41,604 bases of DNA from contig CALUQO010000024.1 of assembly GCA_944322935.1 (NCBI GenBank), positions 1 to 41,604 of the forward strand, written 5' to 3'. The notes beneath the pieces were generated by a model. That model had not been told where the DNA came from. It ran no database searches and was given only the letters and a program-made list of their open reading frames with translations. The DNA comes from Candidatus Gastranaerophilales bacterium. Lineage in GTDB: Bacteria > Cyanobacteriota > Vampirovibrionia > Gastranaerophilales > Gastranaerophilaceae. Both the position numbers and the translations under genes were made by a program. Shown here piece after piece: positions 34,310 to 41,604 of this stretch. Position 1 is the first letter of the stretch. Every line of letters starts with the position of its first letter.

Positions 34310-34335
34310 TTCAGGGTGTATAATTACACCCTGAA
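34310..34335 (+). other. Hairpin between atpA and atpG
   Basis: TTCAGGGTGTA pairs perfectly with TACACCCTGAA around TAAT, 9 bases after the alpha stop. There is no U tract and the operon continues, so it may trim or stabilise the alpha message. Confidence 0.65.
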
Positions 34336-34367
34336 GTTCACAATATAACAGGTATAAAGGTAGTACT

Positions 34368-35309
34368 ATGCCAAATTTATTAGATATCAAAGCAAGAATA
34401 AACAGTATTAAAAATACTCAAAAAATAACCAAAGCAATGAAAATGGTTGCGGCAGCAAAGGTTAAGCGGTCGCAAAACAAGGTTATCGCTTCCCGTCCGT
34501 TTTCAAAAGCCCTGGGTGAAGCCTTTGTAAAAGTTCTCTCTTCCGTTGAGGGTTTTAGTTCTGCCGGACTGAAAATAGACAGGGCAATAGACAATTATCC
34601 CGTTTTAATGCAGAAAAGAGAGCAGAAAACTGCCGGTATTCTTGTTATAACCTCGAGCAGAGGGCTTGCGGGCGCATACAATGCCAATGTTATAAGATAT
34701 GTAATGAAAACAATTGAAGACTACAAGGCAAAAGGCATAGCCGCAAAACTCTTTATAGTAGGTCTTAAAGGTACAAGCGTTTTAAAAAGACGCGCTCAAA
34801 GTGCGGGGTTTGAGATTGTTCAAACTTATACAAAAATTTCTCAAGAGCCAAATTCCTCTAACGCTCTTGTAATTGCCGAAGATATGGCAGAAGCGTTTGT
34901 AAAAGGCGAAATAGACAGCATAGAAATCATTACTACCAGATTTAAAAACATGATGTCTTATAAAGTGGAGGATTGGAAAATTCTTCCTGCTGAAGATGTT
35001 AAAAAAGCGCTTGGCGATGATGAAGAAGAGTCTGCCGGAAAAATTGACCCTCTTATGGCTTTTGAGCCGAATGCGGACAGCATTTTGCAAAAAATTGTGC
35101 CAATGTTTATAACAAACATAATCTATCAGGCACTTTTAGAAGCAGTTGCAAGCGAACTTGCCGCAAGAATGACGGCAATGTCTGCGGCAACAAACAACGC
35201 TGAAGAAATGATACGTGTTCTCTCCATTGATTATAACAAGGCAAGACAGGCCGCTATTACAAATGAGATACTCGAGGTTGTATCGGGCGCTGACGCTTTG
35301 AAAAAATAA
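34368..35309 (+). CDS. atpG: ATP synthase F1 subunit gamma
   Basis: 313 residues, the central rotor shaft. The N-terminal helix (IKARINSIKNTQKITKAMKMVAAAKVKR) and the C-terminal helix (ASELAARMTAMSAATNNAEEM, YNKARQAAITNEILEVVSGA) are of the cyanobacterial/bacterial type. The chloroplast-type regulatory insert between RFKNMMS and the EPNADSIL segment is missing: only about 22 acidic residues are there. This fits a non-photosynthetic relative of cyanobacteria. The beta and epsilon genes are not downstream, as in cyanobacteria, where they form a separate operon. Confidence 0.95.
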   Translation: MPNLLDIKARINSIKNTQKITKAMKMVAAAKVKRSQNKVIASRPFSKALGEAFVKVLSSVEGFSSAGLKIDRAIDNYPVLMQKREQKTAGILVITSSRGLAGAYNANVIRYVMKTIEDYKAKGIAAKLFIVGLKGTSVLKRRAQSAGFEIVQTYTKISQEPNSSNALVIAEDMAEAFVKGEIDSIEIITTRFKNMMSYKVEDWKILPAEDVKKALGDDEEESAGKIDPLMAFEPNADSILQKIVPMFITNIIYQALLEAVASELAARMTAMSAATNNAEEMIRVLSIDYNKARQAAITNEILEVVSGADALKK

Positions 35310-35374
35310 TCTTTGACCGTATCGCACAATTGATATAAAATTACACTAGACGAATTAGTAAGTGGGAAAATAAA

Positions 35375-36220
35375 ATGGGTTATAAAATACTAAGCAAAAA
35401 AGAATTATGTCCAAACCAGTATGAATTGACTATTCATGCTCCTTATATTACAAAAAATGCTCAGGCAGGGCAGTTTATTATCTTAAGGGTGTCTAAAGAC
35501 GGTGAAAGAATTCCGTTAACAATTGCCGATTACAACAGAGAAACAGGCGCCCTCACAATAGTATTTATGGCTGTAGGCTATACAACAAAACAGCTTGCAA
35601 CACTCGAAGTGGGCGATGAGCTGGTTGATATAGTAGGCCCTTTGGGACAGCCTACCCATATTGAAAAATACGGTACGGTTGTTTGTCTGGCAGGCGGATA
35701 CGGTGCAGCTCCGTGTTATTTGATAGCAAAAGCTTTTAAAGAAGCCGGCAACAAAGTTTACATGATTATGGGTGCAAGAACAAAGGACTTAATCTTCTGG
35801 CAGGATAAGATGAAAGATGCCTGCAGCGAACTGTTTATTACCACAGATGACGGTTCACTCGGTACAAAGGGCTTTGTTACCGGTGTTCTTGCCGATATTA
35901 TGAACAAAGAAAAAGTTGACTATGCAATTGCAGTCGGCCCTATGCCTATGATGAGAGCTGTTGCTGATTTAACCCGTGACAAAGGTATTAAAACAGAAGC
36001 AAGCATGAACCCGATTATGGTTGACGGTACCGGTATGTGCGGCGCCTGCCGTGTAACTGTCGGAGGAGAAGTTAAGTTTGCTTGTGTGGACGGGCCGGAC
36101 TTTGATGCTCACCAGATTGATTTTGACGAAGTTATAAACCGTACAAGAATATATAAGGATTACGAGAAAAAACGCAGTGAAAACTGCAACCTGTTAAAAC
36201 AAGCAGAAGCACTAAAATAA
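35375..36220 (+). CDS. NfnA-like FAD/NAD(P) oxidoreductase subunit
   Basis: 281 residues, homologous to the small subunit of NADH-dependent ferredoxin:NADP+ oxidoreductase (NfnA/SudB). An FAD domain (ERIPLTIAD), an NAD(P) domain (VVCLAGGYGAAPCYLIAKA) and a C-terminal [2Fe-2S] site with C222, C225 and C237 plus an Asp just before (VDGTGMCGAC) reproduce the unusual 3-Cys/1-Asp ligation. In Nfn this subunit needs the large flavoprotein NfnB, which is not in the window. It lies 65 bases behind atpG and could be transcribed with it. The dihydroorotate dehydrogenase electron-transfer subunit PyrK is an alternative relative, but no pyrD is beside it. Confidence 0.85.
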   Translation: MGYKILSKKELCPNQYELTIHAPYITKNAQAGQFIILRVSKDGERIPLTIADYNRETGALTIVFMAVGYTTKQLATLEVGDELVDIVGPLGQPTHIEKYGTVVCLAGGYGAAPCYLIAKAFKEAGNKVYMIMGARTKDLIFWQDKMKDACSELFITTDDGSLGTKGFVTGVLADIMNKEKVDYAIAVGPMPMMRAVADLTRDKGIKTEASMNPIMVDGTGMCGACRVTVGGEVKFACVDGPDFDAHQIDFDEVINRTRIYKDYEKKRSENCNLLKQAEALK

Positions 36221-36240
36221 TAGAGATGGAGATGTAAAAT

Positions 36241-36417
36241 ATGGCAGTTATACCTATTTGTCCTTTAATGAGCGCGGGTCAAAGTATAGAAATAGTTTGT
36301 GCACAGGAAAAATGTGCATGGTATTTAAAAAACTATAAAACTTGTTCTGTTTATCTTTTGGCGCACAACGCCGCATTGGATATAAAACAAAAACAAACCC
36401 AGATGGCTAAAAAATAG
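36241..36417 (+). CDS. Small four-cysteine protein, 58 residues
   Basis: Encodes a 58-residue protein with C7, C20, C25 and C35 in CPLMSAGQSIEIVCAQEKC and then a Y-K-T-C turn, followed by a Lys/Gln-rich tail. GGAGATGT precedes the ATG, 20 bases after the NfnA-like stop, and a terminator follows. Four regularly spaced cysteines suggest a zinc or iron-sulfur mini-protein. I do not recognise a family. Position makes it a candidate accessory of the NfnA-like flavoprotein or of the ATP synthase operon. Confidence 0.75.
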   Translation: MAVIPICPLMSAGQSIEIVCAQEKCAWYLKNYKTCSVYLLAHNAALDIKQKQTQMAKK

Positions 36418-36429
36418 TTTATAAAAAAA

Positions 36430-36457
36430 AACAGAGCTTTGGGCTCTGTTTTTTTTT
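36430..36457. terminator. Bidirectional terminator behind the 58-residue gene
   Basis: AACAGAGC pairs with GCTCTGTT around TTTGG, with A and T runs on each side. It serves the plus-strand operon and the convergent unknown gene whose stop is at 36456. Confidence 0.85.
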
Positions 36458-37592
36458 ATTCATTTTCGCTGAGTTTTGATGAGTTTGCTTTGAGTATTTC
36501 GTTAATCTTTTTGATGTCTTCTTCGGAGAGTTCTCCCTGTTTTGCTTTGTCAACAATGCTTACAAGGCTGTCATAATCTGCTTTTGATATTACTTTGTCC
36601 TGTACGGATTCCGGCACTTCATAGCTTCTGTAATCCGCTAAGAGCTTGTTGATTTGTGCAGCGACCTGTGCGCTCAATTTTTTATCATTGTTATCATCCA
36701 CCGCTTCATACGGAATCTGCGGATATGTTGCTATTTTTTGCAGTATAGCATTTTCTTCTGCAGTGTATTGTTCCGGTTTTTTGGTAGGTTGATAAATTTC
36801 ATTTAATTTTGCTTTGTTTGTGGATTCAATTTCTTTGTCATCCGCTTCTTCATATTTTTCAAACATTTGTTTTGCATTGTCTGCAATTACTTTTTTATCA
36901 GCCTCAGCTTTTGCTTTGTTTGAGCTTTCGATAAGCGAATTAATATACTCCTGCTGTTGCTGCATATATTCACTTTGTGCGCTCATCATCTGGTTGATGA
37001 AATCTGCCCCGAACATATTTGTGGAGCCGCCGGACATATAGTTTGTTGCGTTAAGCTGATTTCCGTAAGCTGCACCGAGCAGGTTGCTTGTCATGGAAAG
37101 TCCGTTAACGCCCGTGGAGAACAGTCTTACATTCCAATCATTGAAGCTGCCGGAATCATATTGCCAACCGTTGGAGAAAAATCCTCCGCCGAATCCGCAA
37201 AGGGCACCAAGCACCATTGTTGCTTTGTTCCAGAAGTTGCTTTTTTTGTTGTTTGAATTATACTGTGCCATTCTCTGCTGGCGCTGCTGTCTGTCAAAGG
37301 CCTCGGCTCTGGCTTCTTCTTGCTCTTCCGTAGCCTTTCTGTTATACCAGTCACCGACGGTTTCACCTTTTTTGGAAAGTTCTTCCGCTATTGATTTGTT
37401 TGCCGCATTGAATTCTTCAATGGAAAAATCACCGGCGTCCATTGATAAAACGACTTTTGTATCTTTTGCATCAACCTTGCCGTTTTTATTTTCATCGGTA
37501 TACTGTACGGAGGTGGTTTTGCCGCCCACAGTTTTTGAAAATATCCATCCGTTTTCAGTAGTTGTTATTTGTACGCTGTTGCCGCCGCTCAT
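36456..37592 (-). CDS. Unknown EF-hand-loop protein, related in part to the 2682-3998 protein
   Basis: 378 residues. A canonical 12-residue EF-hand-type loop, DENKNGKVDAKD (D33-D44), lies near the N terminus; a single loop of this kind is typical of calcium-stabilised extracellular proteins. A Gln/Arg-rich coil (about 90-110) and a Gly/Phe-rich hydrophobic patch (ATMVLGALCGFGGGFFSNG) follow, then a Met/Gln-rich helix and a charged helical C terminus ending QGELSEEDIKKINEILKAN. The patch could be a membrane-active segment. The related protein at 2682-3998 shares the final motif and upstream DNA. There is no signal peptide, so a non-Sec route or a cytoplasmic role is open. Confidence 0.75.
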   Translation of the reverse strand: MSGGNSVQITTTENGWIFSKTVGGKTTSVQYTDENKNGKVDAKDTKVVLSMDAGDFSIEEFNAANKSIAEELSKKGETVGDWYNRKATEEQEEARAEAFDRQQRQQRMAQYNSNNKKSNFWNKATMVLGALCGFGGGFFSNGWQYDSGSFNDWNVRLFSTGVNGLSMTSNLLGAAYGNQLNATNYMSGGSTNMFGADFINQMMSAQSEYMQQQQEYINSLIESSNKAKAEADKKVIADNAKQMFEKYEEADDKEIESTNKAKLNEIYQPTKKPEQYTAEENAILQKIATYPQIPYEAVDDNNDKKLSAQVAAQINKLLADYRSYEVPESVQDKVISKADYDSLVSIVDKAKQGELSEEDIKKINEILKANSSKLSENE

Positions 37593-37623
37593 AAAATATC
37601 CTCTGAATTTATACTCTCTTGTT

Positions 37624-37645
37624 TATATAAAGTATATATTCTTTA
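37624..37645 (-). promoter_or_regulatory. Upstream block shared with the 3998 gene
   Basis: TATATAAAGTAT, then ATATTCTTTA on the plus strand, mirrors 4086-4104. The distance to the start codon is shorter here (about 32 bases), so a common promoter would give leaders of different length. Confidence 0.5.
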
Positions 37646-37726
37646 GATAATTGCTTTTTGTATAACAAATTGTAAAGTTATGTTAACAATTTATTTCTAT
37701 TCTTTTTTCTATTCTTTTTCCTATTC

Positions 37727-39415
37727 TTATTCTTTTATCGGCAGTTTGATTATAACGCTAAAAACATTGTCCTTGGATGATTCCAGCTCTATAGAACCGT
37801 TCATTGCCAGCACAAGCCCCTTTACAATAAACAAGCCCAAACCCGTCCCCCTTGTGGTTCTTGTTGTTTTGTCATCGATTCTTATGAACTTTCCGAAAAG
37901 CTTATTGAGCTTATCGGGCGGGATATAATCGTATGAGTTTGATACTTTCACTATTGCGTGAGTTTTTACCCGTGTAACATCTATGACAATGGGCGTGTCC
38001 TCGTAAGAGTATTTGTAAGCGTTGTCTATAAGGTTTATAAAGACCTGTTCAAGCCTGTCGTTATCGGCCCATACATCGGGAAAATCCTCCGCTATGTTGA
38101 CAATAACTTCCCGCTGCGCCTTGTGTTTTGTTGAAAGAATTGCATCATTGATTGTATCGGCTATATTTATGCTGTCTATCACAAGGTTCAGCTTAGAGCC
38201 TTCTATATCAGGTATCACGAGCAAGTCTTCGACCATTCTGCTGAGTCGTTCGGCCTGGTTTTTTATAATTTTCAAAGATTTTTGAATCGTTTCTTCATCA
38301 AGCTCTATATCCTGCCTTAAAAGCCGTGAGGTGTAACCTTTTATGCTTGTCAAAGGGGTTCGAAATTCGTGGCTTACGGTATCAATTAAATTTGAGCGGA
38401 ACTCGTCGAGCTTTTTAAGCTCTTTGTTTGTGTGTTTAAGTTTTTTATATGTGTTGTTGATTTCGTCGGCCATGTTGTTAAATTCCGTGGCAAGGAATAT
38501 TATTTCATAAGGGGTGAAAATATTTGAGAGCATTCTTATTTTTCGGTTGTAATTTCCCTTAGAAAGCGCAATGATTCCTTTAAACAGCTGCCGGATATTA
38601 ATGTACAGATATGAAGTGTATATGCCGGCTATGAACATAATAAAGAATGCGGAAATACAAAGCGCCAATATTATCTTAAATCTTGCAGTATTAATGGTTG
38701 TTTTGGTTATATGATGTGTCGTATTGACAATTATCACCAACTCCGGTTCTGCCAGTTTGAAATACGCAAGAGGCTGGTTTTTCACTTTGCCGAAAATCCG
38801 GGATTGGTTGAGCAAAAGATGTTTTGGCAGAGCATATGTCACCCTTTCAAAATCTTTTTGGTTAAAGTTGTGAGCCGCTATAAGAGATTTGTCCTTGCCC
38901 AGTATATATATCTGTCTGTCATCTTTTTTGTAGATGTTGAATACCTGGTCTTTGAAAATTTGAATATCAACGGTAGCCAGCACTGCTTCTTGGTCGTTAA
39001 TTTTTTTCAGTATTTGTATCTCTTTTTTATCTTTGTCGTAATTTGTGTATTCATCCCATTTAAGGTATTTATCTTTGTCGTCTTTGGTTATTATTTGAAG
39101 CTCGGAAATAAGCTGGGAATTTGTAAACAGTTCCTTTAAATATTTTGATTTTGAGCTGTTGTCGGGGATATGCCTCAGTGCAAGCACAATCTGGTCAAGC
39201 TCATCCTCGCCGGAACGGGTAAAAGTTTCTATGTTAGAGGCAATTGACTCCGATATACTTAGTGCTGAATATTGCAGCTCATTTCTTACCGCGTGCTGGT
39301 TGATATTGTTTACGATAAAAGTGCTGATACTGGTAGGTGTGATAACAGCAAGCAGCAGAACAAGGATAATTTGTTCCACTATTTTTAATCTTTTTATTTC
39401 TCTGATTTTTTTCAT
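37727..39415 (-). CDS. Membrane sensor histidine kinase
   Basis: 562 residues from the ATG at 39415, 4 bases after the response-regulator stop; a GTG at 39436 would overlap it. Membrane helix near 10-28, a roughly 220-residue extracytoplasmic sensor of the Cache type by length and layout, a second helix near 245-268, then a HAMP linker and kinase. The H-box is DTVSHEFRTPLTSIKGY (H349), the N-box NLIDNAYKYS and the G-box TRGTGLGLFIVKGL. Intact catalytic boxes indicate an active kinase. Signal unknown. The cyanobacterial NblS/Hik33 kinases have HAMP-PAS layouts; no PAS is visible here. Confidence 0.92.
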   Translation of the reverse strand: MKKIREIKRLKIVEQIILVLLLAVITPTSISTFIVNNINQHAVRNELQYSALSISESIASNIETFTRSGEDELDQIVLALRHIPDNSSKSKYLKELFTNSQLISELQIITKDDKDKYLKWDEYTNYDKDKKEIQILKKINDQEAVLATVDIQIFKDQVFNIYKKDDRQIYILGKDKSLIAAHNFNQKDFERVTYALPKHLLLNQSRIFGKVKNQPLAYFKLAEPELVIIVNTTHHITKTTINTARFKIILALCISAFFIMFIAGIYTSYLYINIRQLFKGIIALSKGNYNRKIRMLSNIFTPYEIIFLATEFNNMADEINNTYKKLKHTNKELKKLDEFRSNLIDTVSHEFRTPLTSIKGYTSRLLRQDIELDEETIQKSLKIIKNQAERLSRMVEDLLVIPDIEGSKLNLVIDSINIADTINDAILSTKHKAQREVIVNIAEDFPDVWADNDRLEQVFINLIDNAYKYSYEDTPIVIDVTRVKTHAIVKVSNSYDYIPPDKLNKLFGKFIRIDDKTTRTTRGTGLGLFIVKGLVLAMNGSIELESSKDNVFSVIIKLPIKE

Positions 39416-39419
39416 TGGG

Positions 39420-40136
39420 TTAATCTTCAATATCACTTATCGGTGTAAGCTTGTAGCCGACATTTGTAACAGTGTGCAGATACTTTGGATTTTTTGTATC
39501 TTCTTCAATTTTTTGCCTCAATCCGCCCACGTGAACCCTTACCATTCTTACATCTTCGTCGGAATCATAGCCCCAGACCTCATCCAGCAGCACAGCCAGA
39601 GACACGGAATCGTTAAAATGCTGCATAAGGCAATACAATATCTCAAATTCCGTCGGGGTTAACTTTATTTTTTTTCCGTTCACTGAGGTTTCTAAAGATT
39701 CGGGGAACAATTCAATATCCCCCATTTTTAAAATCTCCTGTTTAAACGATGAATCATTCTGCGGCGTGTCAGAATTGCGTCTTAGCAAAGCTTTTACTCT
39801 TAAAAGGACTTCCTGTATATCAAACGGTTTTACAAGATAATCATCCGCACCGCAGTCGAACCCTTGCGTTTTGTCGCCTATTGTGCCCTTTGCCGTTAAC
39901 AACAAAACGGGAACATCCGGTTTTGCTTTTCTTAAATTTTTACATACGTCAAAACCGTTCATTTTAGGCATCATTACATCAAGCAAAACTATATCGTAAT
40001 TGTTTGTTACCGCTTTGTTCAAACCGTCCATACCGTCAGATGCCGTATCTACAATATACCCGCTGTGCGAAAGGTCGAACTCGAGCAGTTCTCTTATTTC
40101 ATCATCGTCATCAACTACCAGTAATCTTTTTGGCAT
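39420..40136 (-). CDS. OmpR-family response regulator
   Basis: 238 residues. The receiver has the acidic pocket DDDDE (9-13), phospho-acceptor D53 in LLDVMMPKMNGF, T81 and K103 (YLVKPF). The winged-helix output ends the chain (LTPTEFEILYCLMQ, VRVHVGGLRQKIE, VTNVGYKL). GFDCGADDYLVKPF and RVKALLRR are features I associate with the cyanobacterial RpaA/ManR-like branch, but I do not assign a name. First gene of a two-gene operon with the kinase. Three TACA half-sites about 10 bases apart lie upstream, a possible autoregulatory site. Confidence 0.93.
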   Translation of the reverse strand: MPKRLLVVDDDDEIRELLEFDLSHSGYIVDTASDGMDGLNKAVTNNYDIVLLDVMMPKMNGFDVCKNLRKAKPDVPVLLLTAKGTIGDKTQGFDCGADDYLVKPFDIQEVLLRVKALLRRNSDTPQNDSSFKQEILKMGDIELFPESLETSVNGKKIKLTPTEFEILYCLMQHFNDSVSLAVLLDEVWGYDSDEDVRMVRVHVGGLRQKIEEDTKNPKYLHTVTNVGYKLTPISDIED

Positions 40137-40189
40137 AATATAACACCCCTTTGTATAAATATTTTCTCATAGTAGAAAAAATGAAACAA

Positions 40190-40220
40190 TAATTTGTAAA
40201 GAATTTGTATTTAGTGTAAA
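40190..40220 (-). promoter_or_regulatory. Three direct TACA half-sites upstream of the response regulator
   Basis: On the minus strand TTTACACT, AATACAAA and TTTACAAA follow one another with TACA spacings of 9 and 11 bases, about one turn. OmpR-family regulators bind such direct repeats, and the cyanobacterial HLR1 element has a similar TTACA-n-TTACA form with a period of 10. It lies about 60-80 bases before the start codon. Confidence 0.4.
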
Positions 40221-40397
40221 TCCGCAAAAAATTCCTTCTCCGGCTTGGACACCTGAGGCTGTGATAATTTCGAAAGTATAAAATACAGACTTGGTATCTC
40301 TGATTTCAAGGCGGGCATAAATGAGAGTATAGATGAGGGCGGGTATAGAGACGGGTAACTGTCCGCCCCCGCTGCGTTAAAATAAACGCAATCTTTG

Positions 40398-40440
40398 TAT
40401 ATGCTGCGTAATTCACTGACCTGTATTGCAACATATTAAA
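40398..40440 (+). repeat. Family B repeat, diverged short copy
   Basis: TATATGCTGCGTAATTCACT, then GACCTGTATTGCAACATATT, keeps the core of the element with two changes in TTACGTAA. It lies in the 350-base non-coding gap between the two-component system and the LuxR-type gene. Confidence 0.6.
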
Positions 40441-40461
40441 AGAATGCCGGATTTTTAATGT

Positions 40462-40485
40462 CTGCGGCTGTTTTCAAGGCCGCAG
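40462..40485 (-). terminator. Hairpin behind the LuxR-type gene
   Basis: CTGCGGC pairs with GCCGCAG around a 10-base loop. On the minus strand ACATTAAAAATCC follows, a weak U tract. Confidence 0.5.
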
Positions 40486-40489
40486 CAGT

Positions 40490-40684
40490 TCAAACCGCAG
40501 TGTTGCTCTGTGTCACAAAACGCACCAATTCAACCCGTCGTTTTACGCCTATTAATTTGTAGATTTTTCGCAGGCGTTTTTTTATACACTCCGCGCTGTA
40601 ACCCAGTCTGTCTCCTATTTCTGCGTTAGTGTGCCCTTTTTGAACCAGCAGCACTATTTTTAGTTGTTCATCGTTGAAATACAT
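40490..40684 (-). CDS. Stand-alone LuxR/GerE-type helix-turn-helix protein
   Basis: 64 residues that are almost entirely the LuxR-type DNA-binding domain: LLVQKGHTNAEIGDRLGYS, then VKRRVELVRFV. No receiver or ligand domain is present, as in GerE. The open frame begins with this ATG and there is no upstream remnant of a longer protein, so it seems naturally small. It would need another signal, or act as a constitutive activator or a competitor of a full-length paralogue. Neighbour of a possible phage-type replication gene. Confidence 0.85.
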   Translation of the reverse strand: MYFNDEQLKIVLLVQKGHTNAEIGDRLGYSAECIKKRLRKIYKLIGVKRRVELVRFVTQSNTAV

Positions 40685-40821
40685 TTTTTACTCCGTTGAT
40701 ACAATTATTCTTAAACCGTCCGGGTGTTTACCCGTTTGCTTTGTTGAACCGTTTTGTGTTACACCTGCAATATATAAGCCGGCATGTTCATTTTTGAGCC
40801 TGCACGGGCTTAGTGTACTCA

Positions 40822-41604
40822 TTACAGGGTGTTTTTGTTAACCATCCGCCGCAGGCGCTCTCCGGCTTCAAAAAATTTTGGCGGCGGCGGAACACACTCA
40901 CACTTCTCTTCTTGCTTATCCGCTTGAATCTCCCTGCCCAAACCCTCGCGTTTTGCAACTCCCGCAGGCGTGGTGCTTTTAGTGCCGGAGCCCTTTGCAC
41001 GGCTTGCCGTGCCTGTTGTGCTTGCAATCTTTTGCATTGCATACCTGTCTAATCTTGCAAGATGCATATTCGGCATTTCAGCGTTATACGCCTGTTCTTT
41101 TCCTATGGCAATTTTATATGAAAGCTCTGAAATCACTGTGTCCACTATGTCCTGACCGTATGTGTTGCATAAGGATTTGTACTGAGATTCAGTAAGGTGT
41201 ACGTTGTTTGCTGAACCGTAGAAATTATTAAAAATATGACTGCTGCTGCTTGTTGACGGGTTTCCCTTTAGGCTTAATACGTCGTTTAACGCCGATTTGT
41301 TTTGGGTGATTATGTCATGTTTTGATGTTGACCAGTTGTTTGATGCTGAATTGTCTCCCGGGTCAGTATCGTGTTTTGGTGTCGGTTCATTGTTTAACAC
41401 TGAATTGTCGATACTGTCATCCGTGTTTTTTGACAAACCTTTGCCTTGCTCATTACCTTTGCTTTGCGGTTCTTCGGTTTCTTGTGATTCGTTTTCTTTG
41501 GTTTCTTTTACATTACTTTCCTTTTCTTTACTTTCCTTTTCTTTACTTTCCTTTTCTTTACTTTCCTTTTCTTTACTTTCCTTTTCTTTACTTTCCTTTT
41601 CTTT
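40822..41604 (-). CDS. Partial gene: charged repeat protein with phage replisome-like segment (5' end outside window)
   Basis: The frame is open to the window edge, so only the C-terminal 260 residues are seen. The visible start is a (K-E-S-E-K)-type pentapeptide repeat encoded by a 15-bp tandem array, then a Ser/Asn/Asp-rich linker. Next is a segment VHLTESQYKSLCNTYGQDIV with a following helix that resembles the helix found in DnaD-like replisome organiser proteins of phages, and then a Lys/Arg-rich tail with CECVPPPPKFFE. The start codons inside the window (for example TTG at 41436) are probably internal. Could be part of a prophage or plasmid-derived island continuing to the right; low certainty. 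Confidence 0.6.
   Translation of the reverse strand, partial: KEKESKEKESKEKESKEKESKEKESKEKESNVKETKENESQETEEPQSKGNEQGKGLSKNTDDSIDNSVLNNEPTPKHDTDPGDNSASNNWSTSKHDIITQNKSALNDVLSLKGNPSTSSSSHIFNNFYGSANNVHLTESQYKSLCNTYGQDIVDTVISELSYKIAIGKEQAYNAEMPNMHLARLDRYAMQKIASTTGTASRAKGSGTKSTTPAGVAKREGLGREIQADKQEEKCECVPPPPKFFEAGERLRRMVNKNTL
41516..41604 (-). repeat. 15-bp tandem repeat inside the partial gene
   Basis: CTTTCCTTTTCTTTA is repeated almost perfectly about six times and runs off the window. It encodes alternating Lys/Glu/Ser pentapeptides, so copy number can change without shifting the frame. Confidence 0.9.

Noticed and set aside
38352-38370. GGTTCGAAAT, tRNA T-loop-like
   Set aside because: It lies inside the kinase H-box codons and has no cloverleaf around it.

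Overview
The window looks like chromosome from a gut-type, non-photosynthetic cyanobacterium of the Melainabacteria/Vampirovibrionia, most likely order Gastranaerophilales. Evidence: (1) the ATP synthase operon runs a-c-b'-b-delta-alpha-gamma, with a split b/b' pair and no beta or epsilon gene, which is the cyanobacterial layout; (2) a short DprA/SLOG-fold protein (6470-7036) is of the kind found in cyanobacteria; (3) anaerobic metabolism is obvious (two [FeFe] hydrogenase-family proteins, rubrerythrin, rubredoxin); (4) an outer membrane is implied by a heptosyltransferase, an RND pump and a TolC-like protein; (5) several unrecognised proteins carry N-terminal motifs such as NFG or SFKA that I associate with this lineage. 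The assignment is inference and no 16S gene is present.

Layout. 1-2.5 kb: minus-strand operon of two related unknown proteins and a family 9 glycosyltransferase. 2.7-4.0 kb: unknown Asn-rich protein. 4.0-4.7 kb: repeats. 4.7-6.0 kb: perR-rubredoxin-rubrerythrin cassette with a visible PerR-type box and promoter. 6.0-6.5 kb: repeats. 6.5-10.5 kb: DprA-like protein, divergent PcrA/UvrD helicase and an unknown protein. 10.5-10.9 kb: repeats, then a promoter with a perfect 7-1-7 palindrome. 10.95-17.1 kb: tripartite RND efflux operon. 17.1-18.1 kb: a repeat-dense non-coding stretch. 18.2-23.3 kb: a hydrogen-metabolism operon (thioredoxin-like ferredoxin, PAS-containing sensory [FeFe] hydrogenase, SpoIIE/PP2C phosphatase, second thioredoxin-like ferredoxin, group B-like [FeFe] hydrogenase). 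23.5-26.4 kb: two unknown minus-strand genes. 26.5-29.2 kb: a frame-interrupted GNAT acetyltransferase, an L,D-transpeptidase lipoprotein, ribosomal protein L28, an XRE regulator and a hexapeptide acetyltransferase. 29.2-30.0 kb: non-coding, with a decayed copy of that acetyltransferase's 3' end. 30.0-36.4 kb: ATP synthase genes, an NfnA-like flavoprotein and a 58-aa four-cysteine protein. 36.5-37.6 kb: an unknown EF-hand-loop protein resembling the one at 2.7-4.0 kb. 37.7-40.1 kb: OmpR-type two-component system. 40.5 kb to the end: a stand-alone LuxR-type HTH protein and the 3' part of a gene that may encode a phage-like replication protein.

How it fits together: an anaerobe that disposes of or senses H2. 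The sensory hydrogenase and phosphatase probably form a redox/H2-responsive phospho-switch next to the enzyme. The ATP synthase c subunit looks proton-type, and an NfnA-like subunit sits directly behind the operon. Oxygen and peroxide are handled by the PerR-controlled rubrerythrin cassette.

The least explained material is the family of dispersed intergenic repeats, the two lineage-type proteins that share an upstream block, the 58-aa cysteine protein, and a GNAT gene whose two frames meet exactly at an A_AAA_AAG slippery heptamer. No tRNA, rRNA, CRISPR array or intact insertion sequence was seen by eye.
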